Of a DNA stretch of 8,519 nt, positions 1-6,503 are shown piece after piece. Made by a program: the position numbers and the translations under genes. Source of the DNA: Acidobacteriota bacterium (GTDB taxonomy: Bacteria > Acidobacteriota > Thermoanaerobaculia > Gp7-AA8); contig QHVY01000026.1 of assembly GCA_003223695.1 (NCBI GenBank), forward strand, positions 3,423 through 11,941, in the 5' to 3' direction. How positions within the stretch are numbered: the stretch's first letter is position 1; the number at the start of each line of letters is the position of its first letter. The notes beneath the pieces are model-generated. The model saw nothing but the letters and a program-made list of their open reading frames with translations, was not told where the DNA came from and ran no database searches.

Positions 1-1294
1 GATCGAGTGACGCGAGCTGATCGGCGGTCACCGATTCATCGATGTACAGCGCGTCGTACGGCTCTTCTTCTTCCATGCGGAAAGCATTCATTCCAACGAC
101 GAGCTTCTCACCGGAGTCGATCGCGCGCTGGTACTGATATGCGGCGTCCCAGATCTCGCGCTGCGGGAAGCCCGCTTCGATCGCCTCGATCATTCCGCCA
201 AAGCGGTCGATCTTGTCGAAGTACTCGAAGCAACCCTGCTCCATCCGATTCGTCAGCTCTTCGACGAAGTACGAGCCGCCGAGTGGATCGACGGTGTTGA
301 TCACGCCCGACTCGTGAGCGATGATCTGCTGTGTTCGCAGCGCGATTCGCGCGGCTTCTTCAGTCGGCAGCGCCAGCGTCTCGTCGAGCGAATTGGTGTG
401 CAGCGATTGCGTCCCGCCTAACACCGCGGCGAGCCCCTGGATCGCCACTCGAACGATGTTGTTGTACGGCTGCTGCGCGGTGAGCGAGCAGCCTGCGGTC
501 TGGGTGTGGAAGCGCAGCATCCACGAACGGGGATCTTTGGCGCCGAAACGATCGCGCATGACTTTCGCCCACACCCGTCGCGCGGCGCGGAACTTGGCCA
601 CTTCCTCGAAAAGATCGTTGTGGGAGTTGAAGAAGAACGACAGACGCGGAGCGAAATCATCGACGTCCAGTCCGGCGCGGAGGCCGTAGTCGACGTACTC
701 CACCCCGTCGCGCAGAGTGAAGGCCAGCTCCTGAAGCGCAGTCGATCCGGCCTCGCGAATGTGATAGCCGCTGATCGAGATCGTGTTGTACTTCGGCACG
801 CTCTCCGCGCAGAACTTGAAGATGTCGGTGATCAGCCGCATCGAGGGGCGCGGCGGGAAGATGTACTCCTTCTGCGCGATGTACTCTTTGAGGATGTCGT
901 TCTGCAGCGTGCCGGAAATCTTCTTCCAGTCGGCGCCCTGTTTTTCCGCGACTGCCAGGTACATCGCCAGAAGAATCGGCGCTGTGGAGTTGATGGTCAT
1001 TGAGACAGTCACGTCCTCGAGATTGATGCCGTCGAAGATCGTCTCCATGTCCGCCAGCGTATCGACGGCGACGCCGCACTTGCCGACTTCGCCCGCGCTG
1101 TAGTGATGATCGGAGTCGTAGCCATAGAGCGTCGGCAGATGAAATGCGGTCGAGAGTCCCGTCTGCCCGTGTTCGAGGAGGTAATGAAAGCGTTCGTTTG
1201 TTTGCTTCGCCGTCCCGAAGCCGGCGAATTGGCGCATTGTCCACAGACGTCCGCGATAGCCTGTCGGATGAACTCCGCGCGTGTATAGCAACAT
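1..1294 (-). CDS. B12-dependent acyl-CoA mutase large subunit, isobutyryl-CoA mutase-like, partial at left edge
   Basis: This frame is open from the left edge up to an ATG at 1294 and encodes the catalytic TIM barrel of the methylmalonyl-CoA mutase family, which rearranges acyl-CoA carbon skeletons with adenosylcobalamin in the cytoplasm. Family blocks in order are YTRGVHPTGYRGRLW (from 1285), RQFAGFGTAKQTNERFHY, LPTLYGYDSDH, MTINSTAP, QNDILKEYIAQKEYIFPP, SISGYHIREAG with the active-site His at codon 763-761, FAPRLSFFFNSHNDLFEE, RFHTQTAGCSLTAQQPYNN, GGTQSLHTNSLDE and DPLGGSYFVEEL. The position equal to Tyr89 of P. shermanii methylmalonyl-CoA mutase is Phe (codon 1228-1226), and the position equal to Arg207 is Gln (codon 874-872). 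Phe/Gln is the isobutyryl-CoA mutase (IcmA) pattern. No B12-binding domain is visible; in this type it is a separate small subunit. About 430 codons are shown and only a short C-terminus should be missing. The true N-terminus lies in another frame at 1502-1287 after a deletion. The family is certain, the substrate inferred. Confidence 0.9.
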   Translation of the reverse strand, partial: MLLYTRGVHPTGYRGRLWTMRQFAGFGTAKQTNERFHYLLEHGQTGLSTAFHLPTLYGYDSDHHYSAGEVGKCGVAVDTLADMETIFDGINLEDVTVSMTINSTAPILLAMYLAVAEKQGADWKKISGTLQNDILKEYIAQKEYIFPPRPSMRLITDIFKFCAESVPKYNTISISGYHIREAGSTALQELAFTLRDGVEYVDYGLRAGLDVDDFAPRLSFFFNSHNDLFEEVAKFRAARRVWAKVMRDRFGAKDPRSWMLRFHTQTAGCSLTAQQPYNNIVRVAIQGLAAVLGGTQSLHTNSLDETLALPTEEAARIALRTQQIIAHESGVINTVDPLGGSYFVEELTNRMEQGCFEYFDKIDRFGGMIEAIEAGFPQREIWDAAYQYQRAIDSGEKLVVGMNAFRMEEEEPYDALYIDESVTADQLASLD

Positions 1295-1502
1295 CCGCCG
1301 GAGTGGATAACGGATTCACTTCCATACTGCTGACGGTGGTGAAGTCCTTTTTCCACGGAGCGCGTTTCGACAGCGCCGCACGCCACCGATCCTCGTCTCG
1401 GCGAATCGCCTTGAGCGCCTCGGGCGAGAAGAGCGAGAGCTGCTCGTCTTCTTTCGGCGGCGCCAGAACGGCGGCTTTCTCGCGTTCAGCTTCGCGTTTC
1501 AT
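1287..1502 (-). pseudogene. N-terminal piece of the acyl-CoA mutase, out of frame with the body
   Basis: From ATG 1502 this frame encodes a charged leader (MKREAEREKAAVLAPPKEDE) and then the family's N-terminal pattern: DEDRWRAALSKRAPWKKDFTTVS, followed by VNPLSTPADV. Homologues continue with roughly 16 residues including an 'LG-PGE-P' block before YTRG. Here only four bases (GCTA) separate the Val codon at 1292-1290 from the Tyr codon at 1285, and Tyr is in a different frame. About 44 bases therefore seem to be missing. Past 1287 the original frame stays open to 657 but reads an Arg/Ser-rich shadow. The start ATG overlaps the methyltransferase stop as ATGA (1502-1499), so translation is probably coupled. 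The lesion is either a real inactivating deletion or an assembly error, and I cannot tell which from this window. Confidence 0.8.
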
Positions 1503-2251
1503 GTCGCAACCTTACTCAACTTTCGGGCGACCAGCAAAAGTCCTGGTCCGAAGGGGATAAATCTGAACAGCCGGTCAATTGCAAAGGCCGCGCGCACCAC
1601 GCCGACGAGCGCCCGGGAGCGTCCGGCGCGGGCGACCGATTGCAGTGTGGTATCGCTGTCGACGTTGCGCCGCGCACGACGCTTGTTCATCGGCAGCAGG
1701 AACAGCGTGTCATACACCAGCACCACCGGAAAACCCCAATACTGCGCTTTCTCGATCGACAGACCCGCGCGGCGAAAGAGCTCGGAGAGATCCTCTCGCG
1801 AGTAACGGCGGCGGTGCTCGTAGTAGTCGTCGCTTGCCGACCAAAGACTGCGCAGCGCCGGCACGGTTGCCACGCACACGCCGTCCGATTTCAGAATGCG
1901 ACCGATTTCGCTAGCCGCGCCGGCATCGTCGTCGAGATGCTCCAGCGTTTCGCCTGTGGTGACGCCATCGAACGCGCGGTCGCAAAACGGCAATCGCGTC
2001 AGGTCGCCGAGCACGGCGGGAATCGAGGTGGTTCTGCGAACGTGGAGCACCGCCTCGAATGACGCGTCAATGCCGACCGGCCGAAGGCCGCTGTCCTGCA
2101 GTCTTTTTGCGAGCTGGCCGAGTCCGACCGCGGCGTCCAGGACGCGCGAACCTGGCGCGAGCCGCTTCGTCTCGCGCAGGATGATCGACAGCCTGTGTTC
2201 GTGCCGCGGCCCGAACATCTCGGGCTGCGTTCCCCATTGATGAGTGGACAT
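1499..2251 (-). CDS. Class I SAM-dependent methyltransferase (Methyltransf_11-like)
   Basis: A 250-residue protein with a Rossmann-type SAM-binding fold. Motif I is VLDAAVGLGQLAKRL (residues 37-51), with the usual Gly-Cys-Gly-x-Gly loop changed to AAVGLG. The acidic end of beta-2 is GIDAS (60-64). GDLTRLPF (82-89) matches the adenine-contacting block, and FDGVTTGETLEHL (94-106) is the post-II motif with the family's typical E-H-L. DDYYEHRRRYSREDL (141-155) and a C-terminal FGPGLLLVARK (234-244) are typical of small methyltransferases often found near cell-surface glycan or polyprenyl-sugar genes. The substrate cannot be read from sequence. A hydrophobic stretch near 172-187 may touch membrane but is not a clear transmembrane helix. 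The start is uncertain: ATG 2251 abuts a hairpin, while an in-frame ATG at 2218 (Met12) has GGGGAA about 11 bases upstream. Its stop overlaps the mutase start by 4 bases (ATGA). Confidence 0.85.
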   Translation of the reverse strand: MSTHQWGTQPEMFGPRHEHRLSIILRETKRLAPGSRVLDAAVGLGQLAKRLQDSGLRPVGIDASFEAVLHVRRTTSIPAVLGDLTRLPFCDRAFDGVTTGETLEHLDDDAGAASEIGRILKSDGVCVATVPALRSLWSASDDYYEHRRRYSREDLSELFRRAGLSIEKAQYWGFPVVLVYDTLFLLPMNKRRARRNVDSDTTLQSVARAGRSRALVGVVRAAFAIDRLFRFIPFGPGLLLVARKLSKVAT

Positions 2252-2284
2252 AGGCGCCAGGTTTGGCCTGGCGCCTTTTATCCT
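2252..2284 (-). promoter_or_regulatory. Perfect 10-bp hairpin in the methyltransferase leader
   Basis: AGGCGCCAGG (2252-2261) and its exact complement CCTGGCGCCT (2267-2276) flank a 5-base loop. On the coding (minus) strand the stem ends at the base before ATG 2251. It is preceded by AGGA (2284-2281) and TAAA, so folding would put AGGA four bases from the start codon. The stem follows the upstream gene's stop by 14 bases, so it could also weaken read-through. The only T-run (TTTTAT) follows the stem on the plus strand, where I see no gene to terminate. Confidence 0.55.
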
Positions 2285-2290
2285 AACGTG

Positions 2291-3730
2291 TTACTGCGTC
2301 GGCGTGATGGTCGCAGTCTGGCTGTCGATCGTGCCGCACGCATCGCTGATGCGAACCCAGAACTCCTGCGTCGAGTTGATCGGCGGCGTGGTGAAGCTCG
2401 CCGAATTCGCATTCGCAATCGGAGTGCTCGTGAATCCCGCATGCCCCGAATACCACTGATATTTGAACGGTCCCGGAGCCTCAGGCGAAACGCTGAGTGT
2501 CACCGTCGATCCCAGCCTCACACTCTGGCTCCTCGGATTGTTGATCGTCAGCAGAACCGGCGGATCGCAGATCACATCCACGGTAATCGCTGCGCCTTCA
2601 GTTGCTCCCCCACCCGACCCGACCACCGTCACGCCTCGATACGTCGCCGGGAAAATATCGGGCGACAGGTTCAACGTCATCTTCGTAGTGCCGTCTCCGG
2701 GTGCCGGAATGTGTGGATTATCAAAGGTCGCAGTCATTCCGTCTGGAGCCTCGACCGATAGTTCGATGGGCGCATTGAAGTCCGTGTCCGTGTTGTGGGC
2801 GGTGGTGACTTTGAATGTCGCGCTCTGTCCGGGCGTCATCGTCACGGCGTTCGGCTCGACGCTGATGAAGAACGGCGCGATCGCCAGGTTCGTCGGAATC
2901 GAGCCGAAAGAAACTGCGCTCTGCAATGTTGCACTCGTAACGCCCTGCGTGAGAACGCTGTCCCATTCGAGCGCGGCGCCGTTGTCGACGCACGATGCCG
3001 GTGTCGTGTTGTCATTGAGAGTCCGCGCTCCGATCTGCGTCCACACGTTGCTGTACGTCCCGTCAGTGATGTGGTTCGCCTGAACGGGCTGAGTCGGGAT
3101 CAGAAGAATGTGATAGGTCGGCGGAATCTGACAGTCGACGCCGCCCGGAGCGTGGAGAGTGGGCTCAAAGAAGAAAACGCCCGCGTCGGAGCTGGCGAGA
3201 TAGATGTCGGCGCCGAGGAACACCTTCATGACTCGGTTACCAGCGCTGGTGAACTGCTTGCGGATCCGGAAAAAGTTGTCGCCGTTCACGTAGGTGACTG
3301 TCATCACCATCGAGACGCCGGTGCCGGGAGCAGTAACAGTCACCCCGACCGTATATGGCGAAGGTCCTTCACCGGCACCTTGCACCTGGCTGATCGCGAC
3401 GGTGTGCCACGCCGTCGTTGTGCCGAGACCGCCGGTCGCGGTGCCGCACGTGTGCGTTCTGAAAGCGGGTGCGAAGAGAGTCCCGCCAATGTCAGCGAAC
3501 ACGCCCATGTCGCCGTAGTTGCAACTGGTCGGAAAGATCTGACCATTGCCTGGAACCGCCGCGTTGAAAACCTGGAACGACGCGTCAGCGGCAATATTGA
3601 TCTTCAGCGGGTTGCCGTTGATCGTGACGATTTGCGGACCCGTCACCGTTTGTGCGAATAACGCCGAAGAAGCGAGCGTAAACGCGATGAAAACGAGAAT
3701 CGAAAGCCGAGCACCCGACCGCGTGATCAT
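2291..3730 (-). CDS. Secreted protein with C-terminal Ig-like domains, function unknown
   Basis: A 479-residue exported protein. It opens with a Sec signal peptide: ITRSGAR as the n-region, LSILVFIAFTLASSALFA as the hydrophobic core, and likely cleavage after Ala26 before Gln. Residues about 30-280 form an unrecognised, Gly/Thr-rich beta domain with four cysteines (70, 95, 200, 247) that could pair as disulphides. Residues about 287-387 (FFISVEPNAVTMTPGQSATF onward) resemble the Ig-like 'SVTVTPGGSATYTV' repeats of bacterial surface proteins. Residues about 390-479 form a second Ig-like domain with YQWYSG and FWVRISDACGT, and its two cysteines (388 and 465) probably pair. No catalytic motif, LPXTG, autotransporter or PEP-CTERM sorting signal is seen. 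The start is ATG 3730: AGGAGG at 3745-3740 lies 9 bases upstream of it but directly abuts a GTG at 3739. It lies 39 bases upstream of the methyltransferase and probably leads that operon. Confidence 0.85.
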   Translation of the reverse strand: MITRSGARLSILVFIAFTLASSALFAQTVTGPQIVTINGNPLKINIAADASFQVFNAAVPGNGQIFPTSCNYGDMGVFADIGGTLFAPAFRTHTCGTATGGLGTTTAWHTVAISQVQGAGEGPSPYTVGVTVTAPGTGVSMVMTVTYVNGDNFFRIRKQFTSAGNRVMKVFLGADIYLASSDAGVFFFEPTLHAPGGVDCQIPPTYHILLIPTQPVQANHITDGTYSNVWTQIGARTLNDNTTPASCVDNGAALEWDSVLTQGVTSATLQSAVSFGSIPTNLAIAPFFISVEPNAVTMTPGQSATFKVTTAHNTDTDFNAPIELSVEAPDGMTATFDNPHIPAPGDGTTKMTLNLSPDIFPATYRGVTVVGSGGGATEGAAITVDVICDPPVLLTINNPRSQSVRLGSTVTLSVSPEAPGPFKYQWYSGHAGFTSTPIANANSASFTTPPINSTQEFWVRISDACGTIDSQTATITPTQ

Positions 3731-3739
3731 ATTCTCCAC

Positions 3740-3745
3740 CCTCCT
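3740..3745 (-). promoter_or_regulatory. Shine-Dalgarno AGGAGG of the secreted-protein gene
   Basis: A full AGGAGG lies on the minus strand with 9 bases before ATG 3730 and none before the in-frame GTG at 3739. The spacing decides the start in favour of the ATG, which removes three residues (V/M-E-N) from the longest reading frame. Confidence 0.75.
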
Positions 3746-3771
3746 CCCAAGTTGTTGAGGAATCGGCCCTA

Positions 3772-3800
3772 AGAGTACACAAATACGATATTTATCTCAA
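3772..3800 (-). promoter_or_regulatory. Likely sigma70-type promoter of the secreted-protein operon
   Basis: On the minus strand TTGAGA (3800-3795, 5 of 6 matches to TTGACA) is followed after 17 bases by TACTCT (3777-3772, 3 of 6 to TATAAT), within the most A/T-rich stretch nearby. Initiation near 3765 would give a leader of about 35 bases to ATG 3730. The -10 match is weak, so this is a candidate only. Confidence 0.4.
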
Positions 3801-3810
3801 ATGTGTGGGT

Positions 3811-3846
3811 GCCGGCTCTCAGCCGGCAGCGGGCTAAGAGCCCGCT
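3811..3846. repeat. Double-hairpin REP-like repeat overlapping the alaS stop
   Basis: Two perfect palindromes stand side by side. GCCGGCT (3811-3817) pairs with AGCCGGC (3821-3827) across a 3-base loop, and AGCGGGCT (3828-3835) pairs with AGCCCGCT (3839-3846) across AAG. Paired G/C-rich hairpins of this form are typical of REP-like intergenic repeats. The alaS stop TAG (3836-3834) lies in the second hairpin, so the repeat encodes the C-terminal V-A-G-S and the stop. No other copy is in the window. No U-run follows it on the minus strand, so any terminator role would be non-canonical. Confidence 0.7.
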
Positions 3847-6503
3847 ACCACAGCGAGCAATTCGCGGAGCGCATCGGGCGCGCTTTCGAGGGCGTCGTCG
3901 AGCTTGTCGGGATCTTTTCCGCCTGCCTGGGCGAGGTCAGCCTTGCCTCCACCCTTTCCGCCGACAATCGGCGCGAGCTTCTGAATGAGTGAATTCGCTG
4001 GGATACGGTCGACGAGATCTTTGGTCACCGCGGTCAGGAGGGTGACTTTGCCGTCCGTGGCACTTCCGAGGACGACGACACCGCTCTTGATTTTGGAGCG
4101 CAGCTCGTCGGCGAGATTGCGCAGATCGCCGCCGGAGATATCGTCCGCGCGACGAGCGATCAGCTTGACGCCGTTGACATCAACCGATTTGTCTTCGGCC
4201 GGCGTAGCGCCCGCCGCTTTCATTCGAAGTTGTTTGACCTCGCGCTCCAACTGCTTTTGCCGTTCTTGAAGCGAGCGCACATACGCGGGCAGCTCGGCCA
4301 AACGAATGTTGAGCTGCTGCTGGACCTCGTGCGCGGACTCGTCGAGATTTTGGAAGTACTCGAGCGCACCACGTCCGGTGAGCGCCTCCATGCGGCGAAC
4401 TCCGGCCGCGAGCGACCGATCCGACACGATCTTGAACACGCCGATGTCGCCTGTGCGATTGACGTGACATCCGCCGCAGAACTCGCGCGACCAGTCGCCG
4501 GCGGCGACGATGCGTACGCGGTCGCCGTACTTCTCGCCGAACATCGCCACCGCGCCGCTCTTCTTCGCGTCGGCGATCGGCAAGATCGTTTTGGTGACCT
4601 CGACGTTCTCGCGGATCTTCTCGTTGACCAGATCTTCGATCGCTTTGATCTGATCGTCGGTCAGCGGCTGGTGGTATGTGTAATCGAATCGCAGCCGATC
4701 GGGCGCGACGAGCGATCCCGCCTGCTGCACCGTTTCGCCAAGAACGTCCTTCAACGCCTTGTGGAGCAGGTGCGTGGCCGTGTGATTCGCAGTAGTGTCG
4801 AGGCGCGTGGGCATTGGAACGGTCGCCCGCACAGTCGTTCCGTGTGCCAGATGTCCTTCGTCGACACGGACTCGTGAGACGACCAGCTCTCCCACCGGCT
4901 TTTGCGTGTCGAGAACGGTGGCCCGCCCGCCGCTCCACTCCAGCGTGCCGGCGTCACCGATCTGGCCGCCCGACTCCGCGTAAAAAGGCGTCGGCGTGAT
5001 CACCACATCGCCTTCGCTTCCGTGATGCAGCACGTCATGCTCCTTGCCGTCGATGAGAATCGCTTTGACGCTGGCAGGAACGTCGACAAATTTCTCGTAG
5101 CCGACAAACTCAATCGGGCCGACTTTGCCGGCGACGTGAGCAAACGTCGCCGCATCGGTTGAGCTCTGAAACTTCGATGAGGCCTTCGCCTTCGCGCGCG
5201 CGTCGGCCATCATCGTTTCGAACCCTTCGCGATCCAGCGTCACGCCCTCCTCTTCTGCCATCTCAGCGATGAGATCGATCGGAATTCCGTACGTGTCGTA
5301 GAGGCGGAAGACTTCTTCGCCGGAGATCGAGCGTTCGCCACGGGCGCGAATCTCGTCAAGGAGTTGACCCACTCGCTCCATGCCTGTGGTGAGCGTGCGT
5401 GAGAAGCGCTCCTCTTCCGCGCCGAGAGTGGCGAGCACCGCCTGACGCCGCTGGCGAAGCTCCGGATATGCATTGCTCATTGACGCGATAACGGAGTCGA
5501 CGAGCTGCGAAAGCAAAACAGGATTCGGCAGCTTGCGGCCAAAGCGAATGGCGCGTCGGATGATCCGCCGCAGCACGTATCCTCGTCCTTCGTTCGACGG
5601 AATGACTCCGTCGCTGATGAGGAACGTGGACGAGCGAGCATGGTCGCAGAGCACGCGCATCGCGGTGTCGAGCTCGTCGTCCATGTCGCCGCCATATCGC
5701 CGGCCGCCGCGATCCGCGATCGTTTTCATGATGGTCTGGAACGAGTCGATGTCGTAAACGGTCGAGACCTTCTGAAGAACGCTGCTGAGGCGCTCCAGTC
5801 CTGCGCCAGTGTCGACCGACGGCGCCGGAAGCGGCGCGAGCTTGCCGTTCGTGTCGCGGTCGTACTGCATGAACACGAGGTTCCAGATCTCCATCGTGTC
5901 GTCGCCGGGTGCGTTGACCAGCTCGGCGACGTTCTTCGGCATATCTTCGCCGCGGAAGTAGTGAATCTCGGAGCAGGGCCCGCACGGGCCGGTATCGCCC
6001 ATCGACCAGAAGTTGTCCTTTTTCCCGAATCGAAGGACGCGCTCCGGCTTCGCACCGACTTTCACCCACAGCTTCGCCGCTTCGTCATCGGCAGGAACGG
6101 CCTCATCGCCTTCAAAAACCGTGAACCACAGCCGGTTCACATCGAGCTTGTAGACCTTGACCATGAGGTCCCATGCGAAGCGGATCGCGTCGGCCTTGAA
6201 GTAATCGCCAAATGAAAAGTTGCCGAGCATCTCGAAAAACGTGAGATGCCGAGCGGTACGGCCGACATTCTCGAGGTCGTTGTGCTTGCCGCCGGCGCGA
6301 ACGCATTTCTGCGACGTCGTGGCGCGCGTGTAGTCGCGCTGTTCGCGGCCGAGGAAGACGTCTTTGAATTGATTCATGCCGGCGTTAGTGAAGAGCAGCG
6401 TGGGATCGCCGGCCGGGACGAGCGACGAGCTGGCCACTTCGCGATGGCCGTTGCGAACGAAGTAATCGAGGAATTGTCTGCGGGTCTCGTCAGTCGTGGG
6501 CAT
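3834..6503 (-). CDS. alaS: Alanyl-tRNA synthetase
   Basis: An 889-residue cytoplasmic enzyme that charges tRNA(Ala) with alanine and hydrolyses mischarged Ser/Gly-tRNA(Ala). The N-terminal class II catalytic domain is clear: VASSSLVPAGDPTLLFTNAG, then GMNQFKDVFLG, TSQKCVRAGGKHNDLENVG, FEMLGNFSFGDYF, SMGDTGPCGPCSEIHY and motif 3 PSVDTGAGLERL. NEGRGYVLRRIIRRA marks the tRNA-recognition part. The editing domain has both metal-binding pairs: HTATH (His574, His578) and CGGCH (Cys676, His680). A coiled-coil-prone linker (ERQKQLEREVKQLRMK) and a C-Ala/DHHA1 domain with GGKGGGKADLAQAGGKDPDKL follow. Length matches bacterial AlaRS (E. coli 876). The start is ATG 6503, which gives MPTTDETRRQFLDYF and has AGGA 6 bases upstream; an earlier in-frame TTG at 6554 lies inside a repeat and is rejected. 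recX lies upstream, as in E. coli. Both ends of the gene overlap repeats. Confidence 0.97.
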   Translation of the reverse strand: MPTTDETRRQFLDYFVRNGHREVASSSLVPAGDPTLLFTNAGMNQFKDVFLGREQRDYTRATTSQKCVRAGGKHNDLENVGRTARHLTFFEMLGNFSFGDYFKADAIRFAWDLMVKVYKLDVNRLWFTVFEGDEAVPADDEAAKLWVKVGAKPERVLRFGKKDNFWSMGDTGPCGPCSEIHYFRGEDMPKNVAELVNAPGDDTMEIWNLVFMQYDRDTNGKLAPLPAPSVDTGAGLERLSSVLQKVSTVYDIDSFQTIMKTIADRGGRRYGGDMDDELDTAMRVLCDHARSSTFLISDGVIPSNEGRGYVLRRIIRRAIRFGRKLPNPVLLSQLVDSVIASMSNAYPELRQRRQAVLATLGAEEERFSRTLTTGMERVGQLLDEIRARGERSISGEEVFRLYDTYGIPIDLIAEMAEEEGVTLDREGFETMMADARAKAKASSKFQSSTDAATFAHVAGKVGPIEFVGYEKFVDVPASVKAILIDGKEHDVLHHGSEGDVVITPTPFYAESGGQIGDAGTLEWSGGRATVLDTQKPVGELVVSRVRVDEGHLAHGTTVRATVPMPTRLDTTANHTATHLLHKALKDVLGETVQQAGSLVAPDRLRFDYTYHQPLTDDQIKAIEDLVNEKIRENVEVTKTILPIADAKKSGAVAMFGEKYGDRVRIVAAGDWSREFCGGCHVNRTGDIGVFKIVSDRSLAAGVRRMEALTGRGALEYFQNLDESAHEVQQQLNIRLAELPAYVRSLQERQKQLEREVKQLRMKAAGATPAEDKSVDVNGVKLIARRADDISGGDLRNLADELRSKIKSGVVVLGSATDGKVTLLTAVTKDLVDRIPANSLIQKLAPIVGGKGGGKADLAQAGGKDPDKLDDALESAPDALRELLAVVAGS
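6486..6502. repeat. 17-bp direct repeat, copy 1 (within alaS 5' end)
   Basis: CTCGTCAGTCGTGGGCA is identical to 6598-6614. The two copies bracket the 95-bp palindromic element exactly and differ in the next base on each side. This copy is codons 1-6 of the present alaS frame. It looks like a target-site duplication, although 17 bp is long for one. Confidence 0.75.

Noticed and set aside
506..1003. 165-residue plus-strand ORF
   Set aside because: It is antisense to the conserved mutase barrel and has no recognisable motif. The same applies to the plus-strand ORFs at 4230-4877, 5640-6215 and 7341-7841.
657..1502. A single 281-residue minus-strand protein from ATG 1502
   Set aside because: Only the part down to about 1287 resembles the mutase family. 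Beyond the deletion the frame is Arg/Ser-rich shadow sequence, while the true mutase body continues in another frame to position 1.
2252..2281. Rho-independent terminator for a plus-strand transcript (stem followed by TTTTAT)
   Set aside because: The shape fits, but there is no credible plus-strand gene upstream. I kept the hairpin as a feature of the minus-strand leader instead.
2795..3661. 288-residue plus-strand ORF
   Set aside because: It lies antisense to the secreted-protein gene, is rich in Arg/Asp/Glu/Val from reverse reading of a GC-biased gene, and shows no domain or good ribosome-binding site.
3728..3739. GTG 3739 as the start of the secreted protein
   Set aside because: AGGAGG directly abuts this GTG with no spacing, but is 9 bases from ATG 3730, which also gives a cleaner signal peptide.
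4230..4320. Possible frameshift or domain boundary in the AlaRS linker
   Set aside because: The alaS frame is continuous here. The charged, low-complexity segment is the normal linker between the editing and C-Ala domains.
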